A DNA stretch of 64,000 nucleotides from Symbiodinium natans (GCA_905221605.1 CAJNDS010000835.1:434001-498000), one strand, 5' to 3'. Counted from the first letter of the stretch, positions 41,228-52,229 are shown. Numbers and translations: made by a program. Notes: generated from the letters alone by a model not told the origin.

Positions 41228-41390
41228 CAAACCCTCTAAACCCTCTAAACCCTCTAAACCCTCTGAACCCTCTAAACCCTCTAAACCCTCAACCCTAAAC
41301 CCTAAACCCTAAACCCTAAACCCTAAACCCTAAACCCTAACCCTAAACCCTATCCCTAAACCCTAAACCCTAAACCCTCTAAACCCGCCG
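41228..41390 (-). repeat. (CCCTAAA)n / (CCCTCTAAA)n tract
   Basis: CCCTCTAAA variants, then perfect CCCTAAA units, ending at the acceptor of the 41396 exon. Confidence 0.95.
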
Positions 41391-41395
41391 AAAAG

Positions 41396-41490
41396 CCCAC
41401 CGAGGCAGAGGCGGCATTGGCCTCGGAGGCCTTTCGTGACCTGGGGGAGCTGGGAGCCGAGCTCTCTGAGGCCGGGAGAGGGTTCTTGAA
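41396..41490 (+). CDS. Orphan exon bracketed by telomere-like tracts
   Basis: P-T-E-A-E-A-A-L-A-S-E-A-F-R-D-L-G-E-L, then A-E-L-S-E-A-G. It begins after GAAAAG, directly behind a CCCTAAA tract, and ends at a GTTTAGGG donor formed by the next tract. Acidic and Ala-rich, unknown family. Confidence 0.55.
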
Positions 41491-41660
41491 GTTTAGGGTT
41501 TATAGGGTTTATAGGGTTTAGGGTCTAGGTTTATGTATAGGGTTTGTAGGGTTTATAGGGTTTACAGGGTTTATAGGGTTTATAGGGTTTGTAGGGTTTA
41601 TAGGGTTTCTAGGGTTTCTAGGGTTTATAGGGTTTATAGGGTTTAGGGTTAAGGGTTTGG
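41491..41660 (+). repeat. (TTTATAGGG)n tract starting at a splice donor
   Basis: GTTTAGGGTTTATAGGG begins exactly at the intron start; TTTATAGGG/TTTGTAGGG units follow. Confidence 0.92.
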
Positions 41661-43740
41661 GCTTCAGGGTTCGAGAAGTTTTCTGAGTTGACGGTGCGAT
41701 CTGTGGCTTTAGGACGTGGGCATTTGGTAAGGCCTGGGAATTTTGCACATCTTTGTTGTTTGCTTCTTGTTTTGTTGGTTCGCGCATCCTCTTGCAGCTC
41801 TGTGTTTAAACCCTGAACCCTACAAACAAGCACATTTCAATTTCGCCCATGTTTTTCTCCCCCACCTCCCAAATCGAGCCGAATCCTTGCAATGTGGACG
41901 TACAGTTCAGCTAGGCGGACGGGCAGAAAAAGCCCAAGTGCTTGGCGGGTGGCAAAAAAGCGCAAACTGCAACAATCCTGATGCTGGTGCCTGAAGTTAT
42001 GGTGACGTGCCTGGCTTGTCCAAGCGTTCGCGATAAAAACAAGTACAGCCAGCAGAACATTTCGTTTTCTTGCCTCCTCCTGCGGCTCCTTGTTTGAACC
42101 CTAGACAACCCGAAGCCAAACCTTCAAGAAAAGTAGCAAGCAAAAATGAGGAAAGGGGCAAAAACAAACCTCCACCCCGCGTAGGGTTGAGGGAGTTCAG
42201 GTCCTGTGTGAGGATAAGGTGTGTTGATGGCTGAAGTTTGAGGTGTGGGTCTGGATAGGACAGGAGTTTGGTGGGTCATTTTGCATTTGAATGACCCCGA
42301 AGCTGACTTGAAACTGACCACAGTGACATGCCAGACGCAAAGTTGCGAGAAGGGTTTGGGTTTAGGGTTTAGGGTTTACCTGGGAATCCCTTGTGCCATA
42401 AATTTGCGTCCGCTTCGAGAGGCTGGAAAAATATGTCCTCGCGAAATTTCTGTCCGCTTGGAGGGGCTGCAAAAAAATCGTTTCCGGCCCTTAACAAAAC
42501 ACAATCAAAACAAGTGAAGCCGAAACATGGACCAGTTAGGTACTCAGGCTTGAGAAGGCTGAAAGAGCTCGGTTTCAGGGCGCGTTCGTGCCTTGTAGAG
42601 GTCTGGATTACGCGGTCAGGCTCATTATACGAGGGTTAATAAAACAAAAACGCCCGCTTATTGACATTTTATCGGGATTGGGGTTTGGTTTTCTTTGGTT
42701 TTTGGTCGACAACATGTCGATAAAATATGGTTTTCCTACGGGTTACGGTTTTCCATTTGTAGTCTTTTGCGGAAGACCCATTTCCTGTAGGTCCTTGGAT
42801 CACAAAGAGTCGCGTAAGTGCTCGCAAAGCAATCCTTTTCAATCTTTTGGGCTTCAGAGAGAAGTAGCCTCGCAAGCCTCGAACTCACATATGGAGCGCG
42901 CGCACCAACGAGTTCCCTTACACAGGCAATAGGATACTTGCTTGACTATAATTAGGCTAAACCTGAAATATGGCCGTTTTGCCTACACCCCAAAAAACCA
43001 TCAAAACACCGAAATACGGCCTTTCTACGGTAAAATCCAGGTTTTGCCACAAGGACACTAATTTCCGGCCGCTAGGATCTTCAGGCAGGGTTTTGGGTGA
43101 AGTACGAAGCCTGTTGCAAAAGGGTTTTGGGTTTCGGGTTAGGGGGGCAGGCCACGAGCATGCACATTCAGCTGGCCTGCGGCCACTCCAGGACACCTGA
43201 GTAGGCATCCAAGTGGCGTTTCCAGAACCTTACCGCCTGGTAAGGACTCTGCAAAAGGGGTACCTGCCTTCATCACCCAAGATGTCCACCTTTCTGTAGA
43301 CGAAAACAGAATGACAAGTGCCAAGAAGCACTTAGCCGCGAATCCCTTCATGGTCCTTCATGGTCTGAGAAACAGGCTTAAGTGCTCCACCCTCAAAATC
43401 TGAACTTCTGATGGTCATGTGGCTACTACTTGAGAGTCAAAGTGTGCAGTGGTCCAGTCCAGGCCACGCAGCTGCTCGGCAGTGCAATTGCAGGAGGCCT
43501 TTGTTTCTTCTGGCGCTGTTGCACATGACATGGTTCTTTTTTTCTGCAGTGGGGTGCCGCCCATGTACTATAGGGTCGGAATTCCCTTAGGGTCCCTATA
43601 TAACTTAACCATGCTGCAATCATCCACCTCTTCTATCAAGGGGCCCTTAACATGCCATCTTGCAGGCTGAAGTCCTAGCCTTCAGAGTCGGCCCTTTGTG
43701 AAAAGCCCTAAATTCCCCAAAAGCTGCTTGGCAGCTGCCT
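41661..43740. other. No identified gene
   Basis: The CTAGGCGG.GGGCAGAAAAAG and TTGGCGGGTGGCAAAAAAG motifs occur at about 41912 and 41942. Short frames exist but none is recognised. Confidence 0.45.
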
Positions 43741-43787
43741 TAGGGTTTAGGGTTTAGGGTTTAGGGTCTGGCCGGCAGATGATCCAG

Positions 43788-43893
43788 GATCGCTCTGCAC
43801 ATCCTGGCGACCGCGAACGGCGCGGACGCGGAGAGCTTCCGCGGCCCGGCAAGTTTGAAGGGACGGCTCCGTGAAGTGCTAGAGTCACTAGAA

Positions 43894-43930
<37 letters not shown>

Positions 43931-44202
43931 CCTAGTAGTAGAGTAGGTAACCTTTAACCTTTTTGGGGTAGTATAATCCCCTTGTAGTCCCAAAGGTTAA
44001 CCTTGAAGCAACCCTTAAGAACCCTGGGTTCCAAACAGCCCGAACCCCTCACAAAGTCTTATACAACCCTAGGCCCTGAGCAACTCTCAACCCCGAACAC
44101 CCCCAACCCTGAACCCTAAAGCAGCCCTACCCCACGAAGGCCGGGAGCACGTCAACATGATGCGCGCGACGACGACGGAGACGCTCCTGGATTGGATGCC
44201 TG
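43788..44202 (+). CDS. Two exon candidates upstream of the SET gene
   Basis: 43788-43890 reads I-A-L-H-I-L-A-T-A-N-G-A-D-A-E-S-F-R-G, then L-R-E-V-L-E-S-L (acceptor GATCCAG|G, GA donor). 44140-44202 reads R-E-H-V-N-M-M-R-A-T-T-T-E-T-L-L-D-W-M (acceptor AAG|G, GT donor). They may be N-terminal exons of the SET gene, but the sequence does not prove it. Confidence 0.45.
43889..44003. repeat. (TA)n(GA)n microsatellite and small hairpin
   Basis: TA then GA repeats at 43893-43931, followed by an imperfect palindrome (AACCTTTTTGGGG...CCCAAAGGTT) at about 43966-44001. Confidence 0.8.
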
Positions 44203-44572
44203 GTGCGCAAAAAAAAGAAGAGCGAATTGTGGGGCTTGTTTAGGTTTTTGGGTTGAGGGTTTCGGGTTTTCGTCCAGATGCAAAAAGGGCTTAGGGTTTG
44301 AAAAAACCCGAGCCCTGGACGCACAGCAAGAAGTTAATTAGGGCTTAGGGTATAGGGCTTATTGGGCGTGACTAAAATTGCCGCCTTTACAAGGAGCCCG
44401 ATGCTACAGAGGTATCGAAGAGAGGACCAAACCTCACTGCAAGACTGCCCCTCTTGCACGTCTTAAAGTATCCCTTGAAGCACCCCGAATGGTTCCTTCC
44501 TGGGGTCTTTTGGGGTTTCGGGCCTCTTACCTGCACGCCGAAACCCTCTGAACCCTCTCAGCCCAACACAAG

Positions 44573-45459
44573 GACCGAGCAGGAGCTGGAGAGCTTGACC
44601 GGCAGCAAGTGGCAAATGGTGGCTCAGGAGCTGCACCAGGCGCCACAGGATGATGTCGGGATGTGCAACGGCTTCAAGAATGGGGGGTGTTTAGGGGTTG
44701 CCCTCAGCCCGAAACCAAAAACCCCGAAATTTTGGGGGGGTTTTGGGGCGGCAGGCTTAGGATTTGAGGTATGTGGACTTGAAAGTGCTCACAGATCTGC
44801 AGGGAGGGGGGGGGGGGGGGGGGGGGGGGGAGTTGGACAGTGAAGGTGAAGTGGCGGGAGGCTTCAGGGCTTAAGGGAATGTTAGGGCTTGGGGGTTGGG
44901 CTTGTGGGGTTTCGGGTAGGGAGGCAAAGCAACAGGGGTACCGTGGCAGTCTGTTTCGTATGCCCGAGCATGCCAATAGAGGAGTAGTTTAGGGCTCACA
45001 AGATCCGAGCCTGGGCTCAACAAATGCTAAGAGGGATGAGTCGGGATGACATCTGCCGTTGGTTATGGATGTGGCGTTGCTCGCTCGCTCGCTTTCTCAT
45101 TCTCTCTCTCAGTCAGTCTCGCGTCAAATCAGAATGCCCTCAGACCTCATGTCTGTGGCATGGACCATGCCAGTTCCGGTAGTGGACCCATGGTCCGGCT
45201 TGAACCAAAGTGCTTTACAGGACATCCTTGCAGAGTACGCTGAACTGGAGGCTGCGGGACACTGTGGGACGGGTGAGGACTTGTTGTCTCAAGGAGTCCC
45301 GAATGCCCAGGGTTGTCACTCATGGCTAGCCAGCCAGTTCTTACTTGCCACAATCTGGTAGTTTCAGGGTGGCCACCAGAATTAACGCACTGCTGTGCTC
45401 AGTTAACAGACCATGGACGGTGTCGATGTCCCTCCTGCTCTCTGTCGCTCTGTCTGTCC

Positions 45460-45493
<34 letters not shown>

Positions 45494-48400
45494 GTCTGTC
45501 TGTGTCTGTCCGTGTCTGTCCGTGTCTGTCCGTGTCTGTCTGTGTCTGTCTGTGTCTGTCCGTGTCTGTCCGTGTCTGTCCGTGTCTGTCTGTGTCTGTC
45601 CGTGTCTGTCCGTGTCTGTCCGTGTCTGTCTGTGTCTGTCTGTGTCTGTCTGTGTCTGTCTGGGTCTGTCTGTGTCTGTCTGTGTCTGTCTGTGTCTGTC
45701 TGTGTCTGTCTGTGTCTGTCTGTGTCTGTCTGTGTCTGTCTGGGTCTGTCTGTGTCTGTCTGTCTCTGTCTGTGTCTGTCTGTGTCTGTCTGTGTCTGTC
45801 TGTGTCTGTCTGTGTCTGTCTGTGTCTGTCTGTGTCTGTCTGTGTCTGTTTGTGTCTGTCTGTCTCTGTCTGTCTGTCTCTGTCTGTCTGTCTCTGTCTG
45901 TCCGTCTCTGTCTGTCTGTCTCTGTCTGTCTGTCTCTGTCTGTCTGTCTGTGTGTGTGTGTGTGTGTCTGTCTGTCTGTCAGTCTGTCGGTCTGTCTGTC
46001 TGTCTGTCCGTCTGTCTGTCTTTCTCTCTCTCTCTCTCTGTGTCTGTCTCTGTGTCTGTGTGTGTGTGTGTGTGTCTCTGTGTGTGTGTGTGTGTGTGTC
46101 TGTCTGTTGCGTCTGTGTCTGTGTGTCTGGGTGTCTGTGTGCGTATGTTTGTGTTTGTGTAATCTGAGTGTTTGTTTGTTAGTTGGTTAGTTTGTTCGTT
46201 TGTCTGTTTTGGTTTGTTCGTTTACTTTGTTGCTTGGTTTGTTTTCTTTGTTTTCTCGGGGTCGCGACCTTAACCTGAGCTCAGGAGGTGATTGAGGGCT
46301 TCTTGCATGCCCACGACGTCACCCAGGAGAAGTTTCTGTGGGCACACAAGCTGCTCCTGTCAAGGGCCATGACCTTTGTCCGAGAAGGCGGGAGGCTCGC
46401 AAAGAAAGTCTCGAGTTCATTCGGTTAGTTTGCCAGGATGGAGCTCCACAGTTAACAGAGAGTAGCAGCAACAGTTCTACCAGTAGCTGTAGCAGTAGCG
46501 GTAGCAATGCTATAGCAATTGGAGCAGCAAGAGCAACGGCTGTTGCTACATTAATGCGAGTGCCCTTGAAGATGCTTGGAAGATTCTTGAGGATCCGGAG
46601 CGTAGCTTAAGCTGTCAATTTGTTTTGGGCACAAGTAGGACCAGGAGCAAGTTCCTCAATTACGGGGTGTTGGGCTCTCCAGACCCCAAAAACTGGCCAG
46701 CAGCCAGCATACGCACGCCTCGAAAAAGGCTCCCCAACTTCTCTGAGCCGTGGGTCAGGTGGATCACGGCTCATCGTCTTGGGTCCGGGACAAGACATGT
46801 TCTCTGGAGGCAACGTGAGATAAGAGCAGCGGCAAAGAGTAGAGTGGTACCGTAGCCCTAGGAACCCTTTGTCCCTCAATCCTCAACCCCATGGTTTGCC
46901 ATTCTGTCCAGTCGAGGATTGGGTTAATTAACCCGATGCGTTTGTTGGCAACTGCGTTCTACGGCTTATTAAATCAAGGGGCCCTACTTTGGACTGCACC
47001 TTCGGGTTGAGGAACACTAAAAACTCAGGGCAACCCTTGAGCGCGATGTGTGGCCTGCGATGCAGAACAGCCTCCAGTCGCACAAGCCCAAAAAACCTAA
47101 ATAGGGTTTAGGGTTTAGGGTTTCGGGTTTAGGGAGGCAAAGATGCCCAGCCGCGAAAAATCAACAGCGTTGGGGGAGGGGGGGGGGGGGACCCTAAAAA
47201 ACAAACAGTCAACAGTGTAGGGGGGGGGAAGGGGGTAAAACCCTATAAGCCCTTTTAGCCCAAAGAAAAGTCTCTGAGGTTCAACCACAGCTGCGAGGCT
47301 GTGGGCGACTCGACATACAGACTGGGTTTACTGGCAATCGAGTTTGTAGCGGTCACAGGGTTTGCAAGGCTTTGGGTATTTCAGCTAAGGGAAAACGCGA
47401 CCCAAATATCCTGAATTACTACCAGACCTGGCCCTACACCCAAGGATGACCCTAAGCCCTGTTTTTCAAGCCAGACTCTGCGAAACCCCAAACCTTAATA
47501 ATAATAATAATAATATTAATTAGAATATCATAATACTAATAATCATAATAATAATAATAATAATCAGGTTTGGGGTTTCGCAGAGTCTGGTTTGAAAACA
47601 CGGTCAAACCTTGGGTGTAGGGTCAGGTCTGGTAGTAGTTCAGGATGTTTGTTTGCGTCATGCTTTTTCCTGGAAGTGCAGGGATTTTGTTTTGCAGCGC
47701 TGCCCTGTGATTTTGGATGTGGTTTCTTCTGCTTTGTGTCAGGGCTTGGGTTAGGCCTAAGGCAGATGCGCATAATTGGGCCCATATTCGGGACATTGTA
47801 GGGCCTTAGTTAATTGGAATAGACTGTCATGTGTCTCCCTTGTCTTGTGATCAGTTTCAGTTGTGGGGCAGGGGGGGGGGCTTAGCGGCTAACCCACGTT
47901 GTGGATGTATCGTCCATGTGCACAGCCTGTATCGAGCCCCGAGCTTTCTCGTCTCTCCCCTTTAGAGAGCTCGTCGGGCGCCATGCCTGCTGTTCCTGGG
48001 CGTTTCTCTACCTCGAAGAAGTCCCCTCCATGGACCGGCGACCAGCAGATCAACCCAGGATGGCTTGGCCCACGGGGCTGCCAGCATTACAGCGACCGGT
48101 GGATGCATCATTTTAGCGGGCCTACAGACATACCCTTCTCGGATTTCGTTCTGAAGGCTTGTGACAGCTTAGATGCCGATGTGCTTGCTCAGATCGAGTG
48201 TGCGTGTGCTTTTGACCTCCTCCCTCACAGGAAGGCAGATAGGCCAGCAGACGCAGTTCTCTTGGCACTCCCCACTTGGGTGCCTTCCTTTGGGGACACC
48301 ACGGGCAGGAGCAGATTAAGCTCCGTCCTGCGGGCTTTTGCATGTTGGAAGCCGGAGGTGGGGTATCAGCCTGTGCTCGCGCTGCTGGCAGCGCACATCA

Positions 48401-50758
48401 TGTCGGTGGCAGGCAATCAGCGAGTGACCTTTCAGGCTTTGGTGGCCGTGTACCGAAGGTATCGTCTGCAAGACTACTTCCAGGGGGCGGGCACACAGGA
48501 AGCAATCAGGCTCGATGCGGCCAAGGTTTGGAATGCAGCATGTGTGCAGTTTCCTGACTTGGCCGACGCGTTTGTCCGCTTCAACCAGACGGAGCTGTTT
48601 CATTCCACGGTGTCGTGGCTGCTTTCAACGTTGCTGACTCAGACCTGCCAACCCGGCGCCCAGGCCTTCGAATGTCACGTTCGGCTGCTGGACTGCTTCC
48701 TGCTTCCGGCTGGGGATTACGACCGAGAAGATCCTCGAGCACAGCTTCGTCGACTGGTGCTGCACATCATGGCAAGGCATCAGAATGATTTCCTGCAATG
48801 CGGCTGCGAGGATGAGCTCACAGCTGCGGCCAAGGATATCCAGCAATTTGTTCGCGTGGACGACGTCCTGATCCAAATGCTGAATGGCCAGCAGGAGATG
48901 ACCGAGATGCCTGATGGCATGCTGTGGGCAGCGATCATGGCCGGCGTGGGTGCTGCCCTGACCAACGACATGTCAACTGCCTTGGGTTTAGGAGCGCACG
49001 TCGCCTTGACCTGTGGTAGTGCTGCCGGCTTCGCCTACGGAGCCTTGAAGGCGGCGGTGCTCACGAACCGAGCTTGGTTTCTTCACGGCCATGACTCGGA
49101 GGACTCAAGTGATTCGTACCAGGATGTGTAGCATTCACATCGTGCTTGGAGTGGCTGTGGCTATGGCACCAGGTGCCATAGCAGGTAGTTTGCTTCAAGC
49201 TGGCAGTTGCCCGAGATTGGACGTGACGTAGTGTATAGTAATTGGTTGCTATGATGTGCTATGAAAAGCGCTTAAAAGCTGGAAATTCAAAGGCCCTTAA
49301 GCTGCACGAGTTCCGCACAGGATGCGTGCGATATGGGCTCTCTCCTGACCGGGGAGGTGATGGAGAGCAAATTTGCACAGACATGTGTAGCTGAAGGCTC
49401 GCACGTCAGCTGCAGCTCGAACATGGATCGCTACTGCCGATGCTGGCTTTCCGTGATGCATGCTTTTTGGTATGAGCAGCCGGAATCGGATGAGTTGGAT
49501 TGCAAGTTTGTCCAACTCGCTGAGCTGGCATGGCCGGCATATGCCGGCATACATCACCGGCTAAACCTTCTAAGAGGAGGATGCAGATTGGCACTGTGCA
49601 GTCCAATACACAAGAAGCTCTTGCGGACTTGCAACGTTTCTGCACATGGAGCAGCCGCCTTGCATCCTTAGGAAGTCGGCATTGCACGGATGCACGCGTA
49701 GGAAACGGTGCCGGGAAAAGATCGGTGCATGGTTTTGGCACCCGTCGAGTTCTGAATACCTTCTGCTTTATCTTGGTGGGGGACATTGGGTTCTTTCGTC
49801 GTGGCCTCACAGCCGTTCCGAACCCGACATTCGCCAGCCTCAGGATATGATGATGTCAAGCTGGAGACTGTTGAGGGCAAGGACATGCTGGTCATCCGTG
49901 CCTTCAAGCCTTTCGCCGAGGAGGAGCAGGTATCTGCGACGCTTCGAAGATTCAGTGGCGTGCGGATGTAAGGTTTCGTTGTTTTTTTGGCGGGTGAAAG
50001 CAAGTGTCGGCTTGCACAGGCGTTCTACTCGTACTCGCCGGCCTCAAATGGGCGACTGCTTCTGATGGGGGGCTTCGTCGTCTCCGCCTCTGGGCTTGAA
50101 ATCCCTGGAAATCTCGGTAGGGTTCAGGGCCAAGCCTACAAAATCTGTGGTGTCATAGTTGAGCACAAGGGTGTCTTAGGTCTGCGACCGGTACCAACCT
50201 GGATCTTCAGCCCAAGCCAAGTAAAGCTCCTAAGGTCCTAAACCCTTCCTTTGCCGAAAGGATTAAAATTGTTCTTAATTAACCTCCTTTTGGGTCCGTT
50301 TCCCGAAATCAGAAGAGGGTCCTCGCACATTTCTGAAAGGCCGCCGCTGGACCCTAAACCGTAGCGCGCACCAAGCCCTAGACCTCCGCCCTCGTTGCGC
50401 GCCACCCCAGCCCACCAGAAGCTCTCTACATCTTCAACGGGTGCGGAACCCCCCCCCCCCCTTCCCCCGAAAGCCTGTTTAGGTGTTAGGGTTTAGCGTT
50501 CAGCCTTTCAAAAAGGGTCTTGAACTTTCAGCCCTAAACCACTCCTAAACCCTAAGCCCGAGACCCCAAACCCTGCAGTGTGTCCTCCGTGTCAGCTAGG
50601 CGGGTGGCCCAACAAAAAGCCCAAACCCTAAACCCTAAACCCCAAACCCTAAACCCCAAACACTATAGCCCTGAACTCAGATGCATGCTCGAGCCCTGCA
50701 TGCCCAGGACAACCCCTACGACTCGGTGGAGTTGATGCTTCTCGATCTGTTGCTTCAG
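44573..50758 (+). CDS. SET-domain methyltransferase-like protein (SETD3/LSMT type)
   Basis: Exons: 44573-44686 ([11 protein letters not shown]), about 45113-45272, 46285-about 46420 ([15 protein letters not shown]), 47279-47304 (F-N-H-S-C-E-A), 49844-49929 ([17 protein letters not shown]), 50020-50085 (Y-S-Y-S-P-A-S-N, then M-G-G-F-V-V) and 50708-50758 (D-N-P-Y-D-S-V-E-L). The last four join in phase. N-H-S-C, the G/A-E-E turn, Y-S-Y and G-F-V-x-D-N-P are the order seen in SETD3/Rubisco-LSMT-type SET proteins, which methylate non-histone or histone substrates. Donors are GC (47305, 50086) and GT (49930, 50759). The part just before N-H-S-C is missing, so an exon lies between 46.4 and 47.3 kb. 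Start and end are unknown. Confidence 0.78.
44804..44831. repeat. G homopolymer run
   Basis: About 27 Gs with almost no interruption, in an intron of the SET gene; the length is likely to be unreliable. Confidence 0.8.
45440..46150. repeat. (TCTG)n / (TGTGTCTGTC)n satellite
   Basis: About 700 bp of TCTG and a 10-bp TGTCTGTCYG unit, grading into TG and TC runs. It fills most of the intron between SET exons 45272 and 46285. The three long open frames here are repeat artefacts. Confidence 0.95.
47402..47652. mobile_element. Inverted-repeat element with AAT core
   Basis: Arms of about 85-95 bp (47403-47497 and 47567-47650) are near-identical inverted copies, including CAGACTCTGCGAAACCCC and CTACTACCAGACCTG. 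The centre is an (AAT)n microsatellite (47497-47562). No clear target duplication. It lies in the 47305-49843 intron of the SET gene. Non-autonomous and MITE-like. Confidence 0.85.
47899..49131 (+). CDS. TBC-domain-like protein, single exon, nested in SET intron
   Basis: 410 codons without interruption. A TBC (Rab-GAP) fold is suggested by L-S-S-V-L-R-A-F and [10 protein letters not shown] (about residues 138-160), F-Q-A-L-V-A-V near 178, and W-L-L-S-T-L-L then [13 protein letters not shown] (about 239-272). Catalytic fingers look lost: the I-x-x-D-x-x-R region reads L-L-A-L-P-T-W and Y-x-Q reads Y-Q-P. The C-terminus (about 342-386) is Gly/Ala-rich and hydrophobic. A role in Rab-linked membrane traffic is inferred; GAP activity is doubtful. 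It lies on the same strand within intron 47305-49843 of the SET gene. The lack of introns, unlike its neighbours, suggests retroposition. A later in-frame Met (residue 29) is an alternative start. Confidence 0.75.
   Translation: MWMYRPCAQPVSSPELSRLSPLESSSGAMPAVPGRFSTSKKSPPWTGDQQINPGWLGPRGCQHYSDRWMHHFSGPTDIPFSDFVLKACDSLDADVLAQIECACAFDLLPHRKADRPADAVLLALPTWVPSFGDTTGRSRLSSVLRAFACWKPEVGYQPVLALLAAHIMSVAGNQRVTFQALVAVYRRYRLQDYFQGAGTQEAIRLDAAKVWNAACVQFPDLADAFVRFNQTELFHSTVSWLLSTLLTQTCQPGAQAFECHVRLLDCFLLPAGDYDREDPRAQLRRLVLHIMARHQNDFLQCGCEDELTAAAKDIQQFVRVDDVLIQMLNGQQEMTEMPDGMLWAAIMAGVGAALTNDMSTALGLGAHVALTCGSAAGFAYGALKAAVLTNRAWFLHGHDSEDSSDSYQDV
49160..49182. repeat. Perfect 11-bp stem just after the TBC-like ORF
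   Basis: GCTATGGCACC and its exact inverse GGTGCCATAGC, separated by one base, 28 bp past the stop at 49131. It could be a 3'-end structure or a remnant. Confidence 0.6.
50622..50670 (-). repeat. (CCCTAAA)n tract before a SET exon
   Basis: CCCTAAA/CCCCAAA units near the 3' end of intron 50086-50707, preceded by GCTAGGCGGGTGGCCCAACAAAAAG (about 50593). Confidence 0.9.
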
Positions 50759-50878
50759 GTTTAGGGTTTAGGGTTTAGGGTTTAGGGTTTAGGGTTTAGG
50801 GTTTAGGGTTTAGGGTTTAGGGTTTAGGGTTTAGGGTTTAGGGTTTAGGGTTTAGGGTTTAGGGTTTAGGGTTTAGGG
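50759..50878 (+). repeat. (TTTAGGG)n array that begins at a splice donor
   Basis: The exon ends ...TTGCTTCAG and the next bases are GTTTAGGGTTTAGGG, so the donor GT belongs to the repeat. About 17 perfect units follow. Confidence 0.95.
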
Positions 50879-52229
50879 TGAAGTTGCATGTTTGCCGGCA
50901 GCCTCCAAAGTCCGTTGCTCAAAAAGGGTTTAGGGCGCTTCAAAATGGAGAGTTGAAGCCCGAAACCCTAAACCCTAAACCCTCAAGGAGGGGGGGGGGG
51001 GGGGGGTCCTGGGGGGGGGGGGGGCTAAAAAGGTTCAGGGTTGCTCGACCCTGATTCCCTCCCCCCCCTTAAAGAAACACAAAAACACATATATGTATAT
51101 ACCATAATACAATGCACTACAATCGTACCAATATACTTCTAGAGGGCGGCCTGTCATGGGGCCTTGCGTTTTCCATGGTGCATGTCTTGTGAATGTTGCG
51201 TGCACCCAGCATAGAAGTCGCAAACATTTCGTCGAAGTACCCCATGTCGACGATGTTATTGTGAGTAGCATTGAGAAATCGTAGAGGCTTTCCAAAACAT
51301 CTGCCTGCCGGAAGGCTAACCTTCCCTGTCAGCCCCGGCTCAGCGCCGCTCTTCCAGCAGCTGGCAGAAGGCAGCTGAGTTGTTTGGGTGGGGGTTCAGG
51401 GTTTAGGGTTTAGGGTTTAAGGTTTAGGGTTTAGGGTTTAAGGTTTAGGGTTTAGGGCTTCGGGGGGCTGCTGAGGGCGTGTGTTTTTGAGTTGCAGGCC
51501 GGGGTTGGGGTGAGGATGCAGTTAAGTTCCACGGTCGCAAGGTCAGTGCAGGTTACGCGGTAGAGGGATGGCAGACCCATTCGGGGATTAATCCTGTGCC
51601 AGAGAGTTAAAAGACTTGGGGCTACGCTGCAAGGACCGCATGTCACAAGTTTCAGCGTTTCACGCGTACCTCAAAGTTTGGGCTCAACCGTCAGCAAACT
51701 CCATCACACCGGCACGCAGAAGTCAGAGACAGAGGGAGAGAGATCCAGGGGCGAGCGTGCCCACAACAGTTTCACGCAAACTCGCCTGGGGGCAGTCTAG
51801 CGACTCCTGGACCCTCACATCCTACATGAGCAAAAACCTAGATCAAGTGGATACGGGGTGGGGGGAGATATGGGGAGATCATGGGAGGTACCACGATTGA
51901 GGTGCAGGGATCGCAAATGACTCTGCAATCAAGCATCTTCGGATGCCTAGTGACCCCCTTGCTCGAACGTCCAAGAAGCGCGAGAGAGAGAGATAGAGAG
52001 AGAGAACGAGGCCTCCGAAGTGCCCCGCTCACAACTGGCGCAGCAGTGGTGGAGGCGTGGGTGACTGAACCGGCTTTCTGGTGAAGTTGCAGAGTCGTGA
52101 AGGGCTTAGCTGCCACCCAATCACAGCAAGGCAATGTCGGGCTTACGGTGACCCAAACCCTAAACTCGCCTATGTCGCCCAGGTTGCCATAGGCTGTGGG
52201 TCAAATTTAGGGCTCAGGGTTCGTGTCAG
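50879..52229. other. Intron-like DNA with repeats, no identified gene
   Basis: Holds CCCTAAA units at 50962-50985, G runs at 50990-51024, a possible exon at about 51332-51378 (S-A-P-L-F-Q-Q-L-A-E-G), TTTAGGG units at 51398-51458 and a GA run at about 51982-52005. Confidence 0.5.

Noticed and set aside
45313-46190. Three long overlapping plus-strand frames of Cys/Leu/Ser/Val repeats
   Set aside because: They are all readings of the (TCTG)n satellite and have no independent coding signal.
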